Source of the DNA: Candidatus Ideonella esbjergensis
GTDB taxonomy: Bacteria > Pseudomonadota > Gammaproteobacteria > Burkholderiales > Burkholderiaceae_C
DNA length: 64,000 bases
NCBI GenBank assembly: GCA_016710065.1
Contig: JADJLP010000002.1
Location: 1 to 64,000 of the forward strand
Direction of reading: 5' to 3'
Shown here piece by piece: positions 55,513 to 64,000 of this stretch (its first letter is position 1; each line of letters begins with the position of its first letter). Made by a program: the position numbers and the translations under genes. The notes below the pieces were generated by a model. That model saw nothing but the letters and a program-made list of their open reading frames with translations, ran no database searches and was not told the origin of the DNA.

Positions 55513-56592
55513 TCAGGCCGCACCGGCATAGGCCGGCGGCATGCTGCCCAGGCCGCGCAAGGGGCGCGCGGGCGAGCCGTCTTGCTCGAACACGCTGCTG
55601 CGCACGGCGATCTGCTTGAGCTTCAGCAGCTTCTTGTCCACCGCCAGCGCGCAGCGCCACAGCATTTGAAAGCGCCCCGCATCGGGCTCGAACAGCAGGG
55701 TCTCCAGCTTGGGTGTTTGGGGCAGCTGGGCGCCATCGAAGTCGAATTCCACCTCCAGGCCACAAGGGGGCAACTCGAAGCCTATGGGCTCGCCAAGCGA
55801 GAAGCCGGCCAGGCGCACCGGCTCGTTGCCTTGCAAGAAACCCGGCACGATGAGCTCGGGCGGCGCGACGTGAAAGTAGCGGGTGTCAAAGTCTTGGGGC
55901 AGGTAGGGTGCGCGGCCTTTGATCCAGGCCGCGTCGTAGGTGCCGGCAAAGCTGCGGCGTGGCTGCCAGGTGGGGGCGATGGGCGCAAAGCAGGCGGGAG
56001 GTGGGCGGTCGTGCGGGTCGGCCAGCAGTGCCGCCGGGTCTTCCAGGTTGGGCAGGGGCTGGTCTTCGGTGGGCGATTCGCGGCGTGCCACCAGCCCACG
56101 GCCCACCGGGTTGCGCGGCTCGTGGTCTGGCACCTGGTCGCCCTGGGGCGCCGCCACGCCACCGAAAGCCAGCTCCCAGCGCAGCGGCATGCGCTCCCAG
56201 GGCTGGGGCGAAGAAGGCTTCCACGAGCCCAGCGATTTCTGCCAACGCCGGTCGCCGAACACGCGCACCGTGCGCGTGACGGGCCCCACGCTCACGCTCA
56301 CGTCGGCCACGCGCGTGCCTAGGCGCGGCGCGATGGCGCGGCCCACCAGCAGCACGTCGGTGCCGGGTTTGAGCAGGGCAAATTCGCCGGCGGCGCGCAG
56401 GCTGGTGCCAACCGGGTCGCCCCAGAACACATCGGTGGCCAGCAGCGGCTGCTGCGGCTTGGCCAGCACCGGCCCCTTCACGCCGATGCTGAAGGTGGCC
56501 TTTACCACCGCATAGGCCGTCTCCACACCGGCCGGGTCGGAAAACACCGACAACGAGGCCATGAACGGCGTGTGGTTGACAACTTGCAGCAT
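55513..56592 (-). CDS. DUF2169 T6SS adaptor-like protein
   Basis: A 359-residue protein of the DUF2169 family. It starts MLQVVNHTPFMASLSVFSDP, with AYAVVKATFSI and a typical WELAFGG core, and a DARYFHVAPPE-like stretch in the second half (here FDTRYFHVAPPELIVPGF). In Agrobacterium a DUF2169 protein is needed to load a T6SS nuclease effector on VgrG, so an adaptor or chaperone role fits here. It lies between vgrG and the ketosynthase-like gene, upstream of the PAAR-like and effector genes. No signal peptide. The specific partner is inferred from order. Confidence 0.82.
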   Translation of the reverse strand: MLQVVNHTPFMASLSVFSDPAGVETAYAVVKATFSIGVKGPVLAKPQQPLLATDVFWGDPVGTSLRAAGEFALLKPGTDVLLVGRAIAPRLGTRVADVSVSVGPVTRTVRVFGDRRWQKSLGSWKPSSPQPWERMPLRWELAFGGVAAPQGDQVPDHEPRNPVGRGLVARRESPTEDQPLPNLEDPAALLADPHDRPPPACFAPIAPTWQPRRSFAGTYDAAWIKGRAPYLPQDFDTRYFHVAPPELIVPGFLQGNEPVRLAGFSLGEPIGFELPPCGLEVEFDFDGAQLPQTPKLETLLFEPDAGRFQMLWRCALAVDKKLLKLKQIAVRSSVFEQDGSPARPLRGLGSMPPAYAGAA

Positions 56593-56616
56593 GGCGTGGT
56601 GGCTCGGCGTGGTGGC

Positions 56617-58848
56617 TCAGTTCTGCGCGATCTTGGAGCCCTTGAGCACCATGTCGCCCGAGGCCTTGATGCCGATCTTGCCGCTGCCGGTGATGGTGAT
56701 GTCCTTGCCCTTGATCTGGATGGTTCCGTCCTTCTTCAGGGTGAGGCTGGCGTCACCGGTCTTGAGGGTGATCTCGTCGGCTGCTTCCAGGTAAAACTTC
56801 TTTCCCACCTGCAGCTTGTCATCCTTGCCGATGGTGGTTTCCCGACCTTCACCCACCGAGCGCTTCTCGTTCTTGGCGACCGTCGTTTCCAGATTGCCAC
56901 CGGCTTCGATGGTGCGATTGGCCCCCACGCTGGTCGACTGGTTGGCGCCCACGCTCACACTTTGGTTGGCACCGATGCTGACCGACTGGGCGGCTCCGAT
57001 CGCCACCTCTTGCGCAGCGCCAATGGTGATGGTTTCGTTGGCGCCCACCGAGTGGGTGCGTTGCGCGACCACGGTTTTGGTTTCGCTCGTGCCCACACTG
57101 ACGCTGCGGTTCGAGCCCACGCTGATCGACTCGTTGCTGCCCACCGTTTCGCTGCGGTTCACACCGATGGAGATCGTCTCGTTGTTGTCCACCGTCTCGG
57201 TGCGGTCATGGTGGACGGTGATGGTCTCGTCGTTGTCCACCGTCTCGGTGCGGTCGTGCTTGACGTGGGTGGTTTCGTCGTGGTCTATGGTCTTGCTGCG
57301 GTCGTGGCCCACCCAATGGGTCTCGTCGTTCTCAACCTCGATGTCCTGGTTCTTCTCGGCATGCAGCCAGAGCTGCTCGCTGCCTTTCTTGTCCTCAAAG
57401 CGCAGCGCGTTGGCGTTGCCGTAGGCGCCGCCCTTGCTGCTGCGGGTGAGCACACCACTCTGCGTGGCGTTGGCCGGCAGCTCCCAGGGCGGCATCTGCT
57501 CGGCGTTGTAGACGCGGCCGGTGATCAGCGGCTGGTCGGGGTCGCCTTCGAGGAAATCAACCACCACCTCCTGGCCGATGCGCGGGATCTGGATGAAGCC
57601 AAAGCTCTTGCCCGCCCAGGGTGAGGACACACGCACCCAGCACGAGCTCTTCTCGCTCTTGGGGCCGTAGCGGTCCCAGTGGAACTGCACCTTCACGCGG
57701 CTGTACTTGTCGGTGAAGATTTCTTCGCCCGAGGGGCCGCACACCACGGCGGTTTGCGGGCCCTGCACGAAGGGCTTGGGCGTGCGGCGCGGCGGGCGGT
57801 ATTGCTGCGCAGAGGGCATGGCCGAGAACTCGCAACTGACGCCATGACCACCGTCCGATTCGGCGGTGGCCTGGTGGGCCCGGATTTGCGTGGACGTGAT
57901 GAGCAGCTCGGCGTTCTGGTCTTCGCGCGGGTGGCGCGTCATCTTCAGCAGGTGGCCGGTGGATATCGCCAGGCTGTTGCTGCTGCCATGCAACTGCTCG
58001 AAGCTGGCCTGGATGGCGTCGAGCCGGTTGCCGGCCCACTGCTTGCCATCGGGGGCCTTGGTGTAGTCGCCCTGGTAGTCGAAACGCTCCAGGTCGGCAT
58101 GGTCGTGTGAGCGCGTGTGCTTCATGTCCACCAACAGGCTGGTGGAGGGGCGCTCGAAGTCGTAGCTGGCGGCGGCGGTTTGCCCGGTCTGGATCTCGCG
58201 CGCGAAATGCCAGGCGTTGATGCAGGCCGTGTCGGGTGGCGCGCCCGCGCCATGCGTGTAGAAGGGCAGGCTCTCGCAGCCGGGCACGGCGTCGTGCGCA
58301 CTTTGGGAATCCACCAGCACCAGTTTGTGTGCACCGTCTGTGTGCTGGAAGTACCAGTAGATGCCCTCATGCTCCAGCAAGCGCGCGACGAACTGGTAGT
58401 CGCTCTCGCGGTACTGCACACAGTAGTTCCAGGTGCGGTAGCTGCGAAACAGGTGGAACTCGAAGTCGGCCACGCCATGATCCTCAAACACCTTCTTCAC
58501 GATGTCGGGTACCGACAGGTCCTGGAAGACGCGGCAATCCGACGTGCGCGTGAGGAACCACAGCCAGGGCCGCACCGTGGCCTGGTAGCCGTGGTAGCGG
58601 CCGCGATGCGCGCCAATGCCGAACCGGGTGACATAGCCGTGGAAGTAGCGCTTGTGCTCGTTACCCACCTGCACCGTCACCGTCACGGGCTTGCCCAGCA
58701 GGTCTTCGGATTTCAGGTCGGACTTGGGACTGAGCAGGCCCAGCCGCATCTCGCCCAGCGTGCTCAGGCCGGCGGTGTCGGTCATGGACTCGAACAGCAG
58801 GTCGGCCCCCGGCAAGGGGCTGGCGAGCGTGATGGGGTGTTGGGACAT
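56617..58848 (-). CDS. vgrG: T6SS spike protein VgrG
   Basis: VgrG (TssI), 743 residues, forms the trimeric membrane-puncturing spike. The gp27-like N-terminal part (about 1-400) begins MSQHPITLASPLPGADLLFE with YFHGYVTRFG, and the gp5-like OB domain carries VQFHWDRYGP, SSCWVRVSSPWAGKSFG and VVVDFLEGDPDQPLITGRVY. A long beta-helix of eight-residue repeats follows (about 501-678). It ends without an added effector domain (GDMVLKGSKIAQN), so cargo must come through the PAAR-like tip and adaptors downstream. Near-normal length. It is followed by DUF2169, ketosynthase-like, PAAR-like and effector genes on the same strand. Confidence 0.96.
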   Translation of the reverse strand: MSQHPITLASPLPGADLLFESMTDTAGLSTLGEMRLGLLSPKSDLKSEDLLGKPVTVTVQVGNEHKRYFHGYVTRFGIGAHRGRYHGYQATVRPWLWFLTRTSDCRVFQDLSVPDIVKKVFEDHGVADFEFHLFRSYRTWNYCVQYRESDYQFVARLLEHEGIYWYFQHTDGAHKLVLVDSQSAHDAVPGCESLPFYTHGAGAPPDTACINAWHFAREIQTGQTAAASYDFERPSTSLLVDMKHTRSHDHADLERFDYQGDYTKAPDGKQWAGNRLDAIQASFEQLHGSSNSLAISTGHLLKMTRHPREDQNAELLITSTQIRAHQATAESDGGHGVSCEFSAMPSAQQYRPPRRTPKPFVQGPQTAVVCGPSGEEIFTDKYSRVKVQFHWDRYGPKSEKSSCWVRVSSPWAGKSFGFIQIPRIGQEVVVDFLEGDPDQPLITGRVYNAEQMPPWELPANATQSGVLTRSSKGGAYGNANALRFEDKKGSEQLWLHAEKNQDIEVENDETHWVGHDRSKTIDHDETTHVKHDRTETVDNDETITVHHDRTETVDNNETISIGVNRSETVGSNESISVGSNRSVSVGTSETKTVVAQRTHSVGANETITIGAAQEVAIGAAQSVSIGANQSVSVGANQSTSVGANRTIEAGGNLETTVAKNEKRSVGEGRETTIGKDDKLQVGKKFYLEAADEITLKTGDASLTLKKDGTIQIKGKDITITGSGKIGIKASGDMVLKGSKIAQN
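56815..57345 (-). repeat. Octad beta-helix repeats in vgrG
   Basis: About twenty degenerate repeats of eight codons, with a V-G-x-N-x-(S/T)-x-x consensus, such as VGANQSVS, VGANQSTS and VGANRTIE. They form the rigid triangular needle of the spike. The repetition is at the protein level and is only weakly reflected in DNA, so it is not a CRISPR-like array. Confidence 0.85.
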
Positions 58849-58912
58849 GGGTGTGCGGTGTCTGCAGGCGCTCAGACTAGGTGCTGCACCGGTGCGCGGC
58901 TAGCGACGAAAG

Positions 58913-59710
58913 TCACCCCAGGCGCGGGCCCGGGACAGGGCGCGGCGAAGGGCGCGGCGAGGTGGGTGTGGACGAGGGGCCGGCGGCCGCATGCCGGTGG
59001 TCCAGCACATTGGCATCCAGCCAGGCGGCGGCCTGGCCTGCGTTGTGAAAGCCGCCAGCCTGCACGATGTGGCCGAACACCAGCGCGGCCACGGTGCAGC
59101 GCAGGTCTTGCAATGAGTTGCCGGTGTACAGGTCGCGGTACTGCCAGCCGTCGTCCATGTGCCAGGTGGGCAGCCACGCGTGTGCCCAGGGTTCCAGCGT
59201 GGTGGCATTCCAGCCTTCGGTGTTGAGTGCGATGTCGAGTGCGATGTAGTCGAGCTGGCCCGTGGGGGTCATGGGCTGGTGCACCACGATGCGCCGGAAG
59301 GCCGCAGCGTGCTGCATGCCGCGTGCCAACTGGGTGCTGTGCGCCGCGTCGTCCAGCGGGTCGGGGAACAGCTCATGGCCGATGGCGGCGGCGTATTCCA
59401 GGTCTGACACTCCGTCCAGCGCCCAGGCCACGTAACTGAAGAAGTGGCCCGTCTGTGGGTTGGACAGCAAGGGGTCCACCAACTCGGCACGAAAGCCCTG
59501 GCTGTCGGTGCCGGCGATGAAGCCGCTGAAGTACATCGGGCTGCCCGGAAAGTTGTGCGTGGCCTCGGCAATCGCCGCAGTCACTTCCGCCGTGCCATGG
59601 GCCCCGAATTGCCGGTAGAGCCAGGCCAGCTGCTGGATGCCGGTGCGGGCGTCGGGCGGCGTGCTGGCCAGGCGAACCAGCTCGGCGCGCTCGGCGTGGC
59701 TCAAGCTCAC
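58913..59710 (-). CDS. Unrecognised protein between vgrG and TPR-methyltransferase
   Basis: A 265-residue protein I do not recognise. It uses a GTG start that overlaps the preceding stop (GTGA), giving VSLSHAERAELVRLASTPPD, so it is translationally coupled to the TPR-methyltransferase. It has no signal peptide or membrane helix. Notable segments are THNFPGSPMYFSGFIAGTDS, GHFFSYVAWALDG, and GNSLQDLRCTVAALVFGHIV, with scattered His and Asp residues. The C-terminus is a Pro/Ser/Arg-rich tail (SSTPTSPRPSPRPVPGPRLG). Position upstream of vgrG suggests a T6SS accessory or cargo role, but nothing else supports a function. Confidence 0.7.
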   Translation of the reverse strand: MSLSHAERAELVRLASTPPDARTGIQQLAWLYRQFGAHGTAEVTAAIAEATHNFPGSPMYFSGFIAGTDSQGFRAELVDPLLSNPQTGHFFSYVAWALDGVSDLEYAAAIGHELFPDPLDDAAHSTQLARGMQHAAAFRRIVVHQPMTPTGQLDYIALDIALNTEGWNATTLEPWAHAWLPTWHMDDGWQYRDLYTGNSLQDLRCTVAALVFGHIVQAGGFHNAGQAAAWLDANVLDHRHAAAGPSSTPTSPRPSPRPVPGPRLG

Positions 59711-61089
59711 ACCGCCTCCGCCTGCGGCTTGCGGGCCACCACCAGCCAGCCCAGCACGCTGCAGCCGGCCTCCATGCGCAGCGAGACCTCGCTCACATCC
59801 ACGGCGGCCAGGCCAGAGGCCTGCAGGCTGGCCAGCACATGGGCGCGGGTGTGGGCGTAGCGGCCGTTGGCGTTGAGGCGAAGTTCGGGGCCGGGCTCGG
59901 TCTCGGGCAAGGCCTCCACCGTGTAGCTCAGCCAGCCGCCCGGGCGCAGCGCGCAGGCCGCGCCGGCCATGGCGGCATGCAGGTCGCCGAAGTAGCACAG
60001 CGTGTCGGCTGAGAGCACTACGTCAAAGCGCTCGGGCTGGGTGACCAAGTAGTGCACCAGCTCGGCCTTGTGCAGCACGTCATACAGGCCGCGCTGCTTG
60101 GCTTGCAGCAGCATGCCGGCGGAAAGGTCGCAACCGGCCAGGTGGCGCGCCCAGGGCCGCACATGCTGGCCCACCAGGCCGGTGCCGCAGCCCAGGTCGG
60201 CGATGTCCAGTGTGGCGGTGGGCTCGCCCAGGTGCGCTTGCATTGCGCCGGCCACCAACTCGGGGGCGCGGTAGTGCAGCTTCTCCAGCTTGGCGTCGAA
60301 CGAGGCGGCAAAGGCGTCGAACACCACTTCCACATAGGCGTCGCTGGCGCGCGCGGGCGCCTGCTCGCCCAGGCAGGCGGCCAACTGGTGTTGCACCACG
60401 GGGTTGTCGGGCTCTTCGGCCAGCCACTCGCGGTAGAGCTCGGCGGCCCTGTCGCGATCACCCAGCAGCAGCAGCGCGCGTATCACCTGGTCGCGGGCCT
60501 GCAGATGGCGCGGCCACAACGCCACGGCGCGGCTGTTGGCAATCAGGCCATCGTGCACGCGGCCCTGGGCCATCAAGGTCAGCGAGAGGCCGTACCAGGC
60601 GTCGCCCGACTCGGGCTGCAGCGCCAACGCACGCCGGCAACTGGCCTCGGCATCGGCCATGCGCGATTGCTGGCGGTACACGGTGGCCAGGTTGATCAGG
60701 GCCTTCACGGCGGCCGGGTTCTGCTCGCCCGCCACGGCAATGCCTTGCTCGTAGGCGGTGCTGGCTTCGTCCACCCGGCCTGCGGTGAGCAGCACGTTGC
60801 CCAGGTTGTTCCAGGCGCCCGCATTGTTGGGCAGGGTGGCCAGCGACTGGCGTATCAGCGCCACGCTTTCGTCCACCCGGCCCTGGGTGTGGTGCAGCAC
60901 GCCCAGAAAGTGCTGGGCGTTGGGCTCGGCCGGCCACTGCTGCAGGATGGCGTTGAGCAGGGGCTCGGCGGCTTCGATGTCTTCGCTGCGCAGGGCCTCG
61001 ATCGCACGGCCCAGCTGCTCGGCCAGCGAGGGGGCGCGTTGGCGGGTGGTGGTGGGCGGGCGTGGGCGCATGGTGGTGGCGGAAGACAT
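59707..61089 (-). CDS. TPR protein fused to a SAM-dependent methyltransferase
   Basis: A 460-residue protein. The first 240 residues are tetratricopeptide repeats (GRVDESVALIRQSLATLPNN; NNLGNVLLTAGRVDEASTAY; LINLATVYRQQSRMADAEAS). The C-terminal half is a class I methyltransferase, with motif I LDIADLGCGTGLVGQHV, then SAGMLLQAKQ and VLSADTLCYFGDL. The target is unknown. I chose the ATG giving MSSATTMRPRPPTTTR; a frame extension upstream runs into the clpV end. It begins seven bases after clpV and is coupled to the next gene. TPR domains often select a protein substrate, so a T6SS component is a plausible target. Confidence 0.85.
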   Translation of the reverse strand: MSSATTMRPRPPTTTRQRAPSLAEQLGRAIEALRSEDIEAAEPLLNAILQQWPAEPNAQHFLGVLHHTQGRVDESVALIRQSLATLPNNAGAWNNLGNVLLTAGRVDEASTAYEQGIAVAGEQNPAAVKALINLATVYRQQSRMADAEASCRRALALQPESGDAWYGLSLTLMAQGRVHDGLIANSRAVALWPRHLQARDQVIRALLLLGDRDRAAELYREWLAEEPDNPVVQHQLAACLGEQAPARASDAYVEVVFDAFAASFDAKLEKLHYRAPELVAGAMQAHLGEPTATLDIADLGCGTGLVGQHVRPWARHLAGCDLSAGMLLQAKQRGLYDVLHKAELVHYLVTQPERFDVVLSADTLCYFGDLHAAMAGAACALRPGGWLSYTVEALPETEPGPELRLNANGRYAHTRAHVLASLQASGLAAVDVSEVSLRMEAGCSVLGWLVVARKPQAEAV

Positions 61090-61096
61090 GGTGGCC

Positions 61097-63859
61097 TCAG
61101 TCGAACTGGTAGCTGAACTGGCCGTAGTCCACGCCCACCTGCACACCGGTGATGGGCCGGCCTTCGAGCATGCGCTGCAGGAAGGCGCGCGACACATCGG
61201 GCAGCATGGTGTTGGTGAGGATGGCGTCGATCATGCGGCCGCCCGATTCGCTCTCGGTGCAGCGCGAGACCACCAGCTGCACCACCTCGTCGGCCACCTG
61301 GAAGGGCACCTTGTAGCGTTGCTCCACGCGCTTGCGGATGCGGCCCAGCTGCAGCTGCACGATGCGGCCCAGCATCTCGTCGCTCAGCGGGTAGTAGGGG
61401 ATGGTGACCAGCCGGCCCAGCAGGGCGGGCGGGAAGATCTTGAGCAGCGGCTCGCGCAGCGCCTTGGCCATGCCCTCAGGGTCGGGCATCAGCTCAGGGT
61501 CTTTGCAGAGGTTGGTGATGAGCTCGGTGCCGGCGTTGGTGGTGAGCAGGATGAGGGTGTTCTTGAAGTCGATGAAGCGGCCTTCGCCGTCTTCCATGAA
61601 GCCTTTGTCAAACACCTGGAAGAACATCTCGTGCACGTCGGGGTGGGCCTTTTCCACCTCGTCGAGCAGCACCACCGAGTAGGGCTTGCGGCGCACCGCC
61701 TCGGTCATCACGCCGCCTTCGCCATAGCCCACATAGCCGGGGGGCGCGCCCTTGAGCGTGGAGACGGTGTGGGCCTCCTGGTACTCGCTCATGTTGATGG
61801 TGATGAGGTTGTGCTCGCCGCCGTACAGCGCCTCGGCCAGGGCCAATGCGGTCTCGGTCTTGCCCACGCCCGAGGTGCCGGCCAGCATGAACACGCCGAT
61901 GGGCTTTTGCGGGTTGTCCAGCCCGGCCCGCGAGGTCTGGATGCGCTTGGCGATCATCTCCATCGCGTGGTCCTGGCCGATCACGCGGCTGCCCAGCTGG
62001 GCCGGCAGGTTCAGGATGGTCTCGATCTCGTTCGCCGCCATGCGGCCCACCGGGATGCCGGTCCACTCGGCCACCACGCTGGCGATGGCCTGGAAATCCA
62101 CCGTGGGCAGGATCAGCGGGCGCTCGCCCTGCAGGGCCGCCAGTTCGTCCTGCACGGTCTTGAGCTCGGCCAGCAGGGCGTTGCGGTCTTCGGCGCTGAG
62201 CACCGCAGAGGGGGCGGCGGCTTCGGCGGCGGGGGCCTCGGCGGGCGTTGCAGCGGGCGCTGCGGCGGCCGCCTGGTTGGCACTCTGCTCCAGTGCGCTG
62301 CCCGTGCCCTCCACCGGTGCCGCACCGGCACGCAGCTTGGCGCGCAGGGCCAGCAAGCGGTCCACCAGCGCACGCTCGGCGGCCCAGCGGGTTTGCAGTT
62401 CATCGAGACGCTTGTGCTCGGCGGCGAGGGCTTCTCGCACCGAGGCCTCGCGCTCGGCGGTGTCGATGCCGATGGCCGCCTCGCGGCCGATGATGGCCTG
62501 CTCGGTTTCCAGTGATTCGATGCGGCGCTGGCTGTCGTCCACCTCGGCGGGCGTGGCGTGCAGGCTGATGGCCACGCGGGCGCAGGCGGTGTCGAGCAGG
62601 CTCACCGACTTGTCGGGCAACTGGCGCGCCGGGATGTAGCGGTGGCTGAGCTTCACCGCAGCCTCCAGCGCTTCATCCAGGATCTGCACCTTGTGGTGCT
62701 GCTCCATGGTGCTGGCTACGCCGCGCATCATCAGGATGGCCTTGGGCTCGGTCGGCTCATCGACCGTGATGGACTGGAAGCGCCGGGTGAGGGCCGGGTC
62801 TTTCTCGATGTGCTTCTTGTACTCGGCGAAGGTGGTGGCGCCGATGGTGCGCAGCTGGCCGCGCGCCAATGCCGGCTTGAGCAGGTTGGCGGCATCGCCC
62901 GTGCCAGCCGCACCGCCTGCGCCCACCAACGTGTGGGTTTCGTCGATGAACAGGATGATGGGCTTCTCGCTGGCCTGCACCTCGTCGATCACCGAGCGCA
63001 GCCGCTGCTCGAACTCGCCCTTCATGCTGGCACCGGCCTGCAGCAGGCCCACGTCGAGCACGCGCAGCACCACGTCCTTGAGCGAAGGCGGCACGTCGCC
63101 GCGCACGATGCGCTGGGCAAAACCCTCCACCACGGCGGTCTTGCCCACGCCGGCCTCGCCGACCAGGATGGGGTTGTTCTGGCGCCGGCGCATGAGGATG
63201 TCCACCACCTGGCGGATCTCTTCGTCGCGGCCGACGATCGGGTCCATCTTGCCGCCGCGGGCCTGGGCGGTGAGGTCGGTGGTGAAGCGCTGCAGCGCCT
63301 CTTGCTTGCCCATGGCGGCCGGGGCAATGGCGTCGCTGGCTTCACCAGGTGCAGCGCCACTCTCGCTGGCGCTGCTTTGCGCCTCGGGCGAATCGGCCAG
63401 GAGGGTGTGGAACTTGGCGCACAGATCGTCCACCGGCACGCGCTCGAATTCACGCGAGACACCGGCCAGCGCACCGCGCAGCGAGGCGGTCTTGAGCAGG
63501 CCCACCAGCAGGTGCCCGGTGCGCACCTGGCGCTCACCGAACATCAGCGAGGCATAGACCCAGCCGCGTTCGACCGCGCTGTCCACAAAGCTGGAGATGT
63601 CGTTGATCGATGCGGCGCCGCGCGGCAGCCGGTCGAGCGCGTTGGTGAGGGCGGTGGCCAGCGCGGCGGTGTCGAGCTCGTAGTGCTTGACGATGCGGGC
63701 CAGGTCGCTGTCGGGCGCGTTGAGGATCTGCTGCAGCCAGTGCTGCAGCTCCACGAAGGGGTTGCCGCGCAGCTTGCAGAACACGGTGGCGCCCTCCATG
63801 GCCTTGTAGGCGATGGGTGAGAGCTTGCCGAACGAGGCGGTGCGTGAGATGTCGGCCAT
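61097..63859 (-). CDS. tssH: T6SS AAA+ ATPase TssH (ClpV)
   Basis: ClpV, 920 residues, the hexameric ATPase that disassembles contracted sheath for reuse. The N-domain binds the sheath (SFGKLSPIAYKAMEGATVFC). The first AAA domain has Walker A GEAGVGKTAVVEG (near residue 235) and IILFIDETHTLVGAGG. The second has Walker A AGTSGVGKTETALALAEAL. A coiled middle domain contains an Ala/Pro-rich insert (about 530-560) longer than in well-known ClpV proteins. The length is typical of the ClpV group, with MSEYQEAHTVSTLKGAPPGY. It is cotranscribed with tssG upstream and the TPR-methyltransferase downstream. Confidence 0.96.
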   Translation of the reverse strand: MADISRTASFGKLSPIAYKAMEGATVFCKLRGNPFVELQHWLQQILNAPDSDLARIVKHYELDTAALATALTNALDRLPRGAASINDISSFVDSAVERGWVYASLMFGERQVRTGHLLVGLLKTASLRGALAGVSREFERVPVDDLCAKFHTLLADSPEAQSSASESGAAPGEASDAIAPAAMGKQEALQRFTTDLTAQARGGKMDPIVGRDEEIRQVVDILMRRRQNNPILVGEAGVGKTAVVEGFAQRIVRGDVPPSLKDVVLRVLDVGLLQAGASMKGEFEQRLRSVIDEVQASEKPIILFIDETHTLVGAGGAAGTGDAANLLKPALARGQLRTIGATTFAEYKKHIEKDPALTRRFQSITVDEPTEPKAILMMRGVASTMEQHHKVQILDEALEAAVKLSHRYIPARQLPDKSVSLLDTACARVAISLHATPAEVDDSQRRIESLETEQAIIGREAAIGIDTAEREASVREALAAEHKRLDELQTRWAAERALVDRLLALRAKLRAGAAPVEGTGSALEQSANQAAAAAPAATPAEAPAAEAAAPSAVLSAEDRNALLAELKTVQDELAALQGERPLILPTVDFQAIASVVAEWTGIPVGRMAANEIETILNLPAQLGSRVIGQDHAMEMIAKRIQTSRAGLDNPQKPIGVFMLAGTSGVGKTETALALAEALYGGEHNLITINMSEYQEAHTVSTLKGAPPGYVGYGEGGVMTEAVRRKPYSVVLLDEVEKAHPDVHEMFFQVFDKGFMEDGEGRFIDFKNTLILLTTNAGTELITNLCKDPELMPDPEGMAKALREPLLKIFPPALLGRLVTIPYYPLSDEMLGRIVQLQLGRIRKRVEQRYKVPFQVADEVVQLVVSRCTESESGGRMIDAILTNTMLPDVSRAFLQRMLEGRPITGVQVGVDYGQFSYQFD

Positions 63860-63880
63860 GGGGTGTCTCCCTCTGAGGTG

Positions 63881-64000
63881 TCAGGTGCGGCGCAGCAGGA
63901 ACGAGGTTTCGGGGCGGATGCGCAGCGCCTGGGGTTCGGCGGCGGCCTTGGTGGCGGTGTTGGCGGCGGCGGCAGGCCGGCGGCCCAGCCAGGTGCTCAC
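63881..64000 (-). CDS. tssG: T6SS baseplate protein TssG, C-terminal end (partial)
   Basis: The last 39 codons of a minus-strand gene entering from the right edge, reading VSTWLGRRPAAAANT and then an LRIRPETSFLLRRT end. A TWLG motif near the C-terminus and position directly upstream of clpV are typical of TssG, a baseplate wedge component. An Ala/Thr-rich stretch precedes the end. The assignment rests on a short segment, so it is moderate. The stop lies 21 bases before the clpV ATG. Confidence 0.6.
   Translation of the reverse strand: MSTWLGRRPAAAANTATKAAAEPQALRIRPETSFLLRRT

Noticed and set aside
56815..57345. CRISPR-like regular repeat
   Set aside because: The periodicity is eight codons of VgrG beta-helix in frame, without conserved DNA repeats and unique spacers.

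Overview
The window is GC-rich, densely coded bacterial chromosome. Ribosomal protein content and order, a 1407-residue RpoC, a two-Cys DsbD and the style of the type VI secretion genes point to a betaproteobacterium of the order Burkholderiales, most likely Comamonadaceae. This is judged from protein similarity by eye, not from a database search. No stretch longer than 300 bases lacks a gene. No tRNA, rRNA, CRISPR array, insertion sequence or replication origin was found.

Left part (1-27031): the rpoB (3' end)-rpoC transcription genes end at a terminator facing a convergent PIN-domain gene. Then comes one long ribosomal block: rpsL-rpsG-fusA-tuf-rpsJ, rplC-rplD-rplW-rplB-rpsS-rplV-rpsC-rplP-rpmC-rpsQ, a peroxiredoxin gene, rplN-rplX-rplE-rpsN-rpsH-rplF-rplR-rpsE-rpmD-rplO-secY-infA-rpmJ-rpsM-rpsK, and rpsD-rpoA-rplQ. 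Promoter-like sequences lie before rpsL, rplC, rplN and rpsD, and terminators follow rpsQ and rplQ. The tuf gene carries a one-base insertion that truncates EF-Tu as written. dsbD follows the ribosomal block.

Right part (29049-64000): a type VI secretion system (T6SS) locus in several pieces. tssJ-tssK-tssL-tssM-tagF run on the plus strand (envelope complex and baseplate). A TRAP dicarboxylate-type transporter (dctP-dctQ-dctM, minus strand) with a divergent histidine kinase/FixJ-type regulator pair interrupts the locus between a strong bidirectional hairpin and a 26-base inverted repeat. The T6SS locus then resumes on the minus strand with a PP2C phosphatase and a TagH/FHA protein. A cell-wall-flavoured group follows (LysM lipoprotein, TPR lipoprotein, LysM-polysaccharide deacetylase), then a membrane Ser/Thr kinase. 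Transcriptionally upstream of these lies a cargo cluster: tssG (partial), tssH/clpV, a TPR-methyltransferase, an unknown protein, vgrG, DUF2169, an inactive-looking ketosynthase, a PAAR-like protein, an AHH nuclease effector, its likely immunity protein, a DUF6484 protein and a TIGR02270 protein.

The likely working picture: TssJLM and TssK anchor the machine, ClpV recycles the sheath, and VgrG plus the PAAR-like tip deliver the AHH nuclease with help from DUF2169. The kinase, phosphatase and FHA protein form a threonine-phosphorylation switch. The sheath, tube and remaining baseplate genes (tssB, tssC, hcp, tssE, tssF and so on) are not in the window and presumably lie beyond the right edge. 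The most notable points are the base-composition drop over the effector/immunity pair, the DPFADL repeats in TagH, the triple DDxTRV sites and terminal HAMP in the kinase, and the ketosynthase lacking its catalytic residues.
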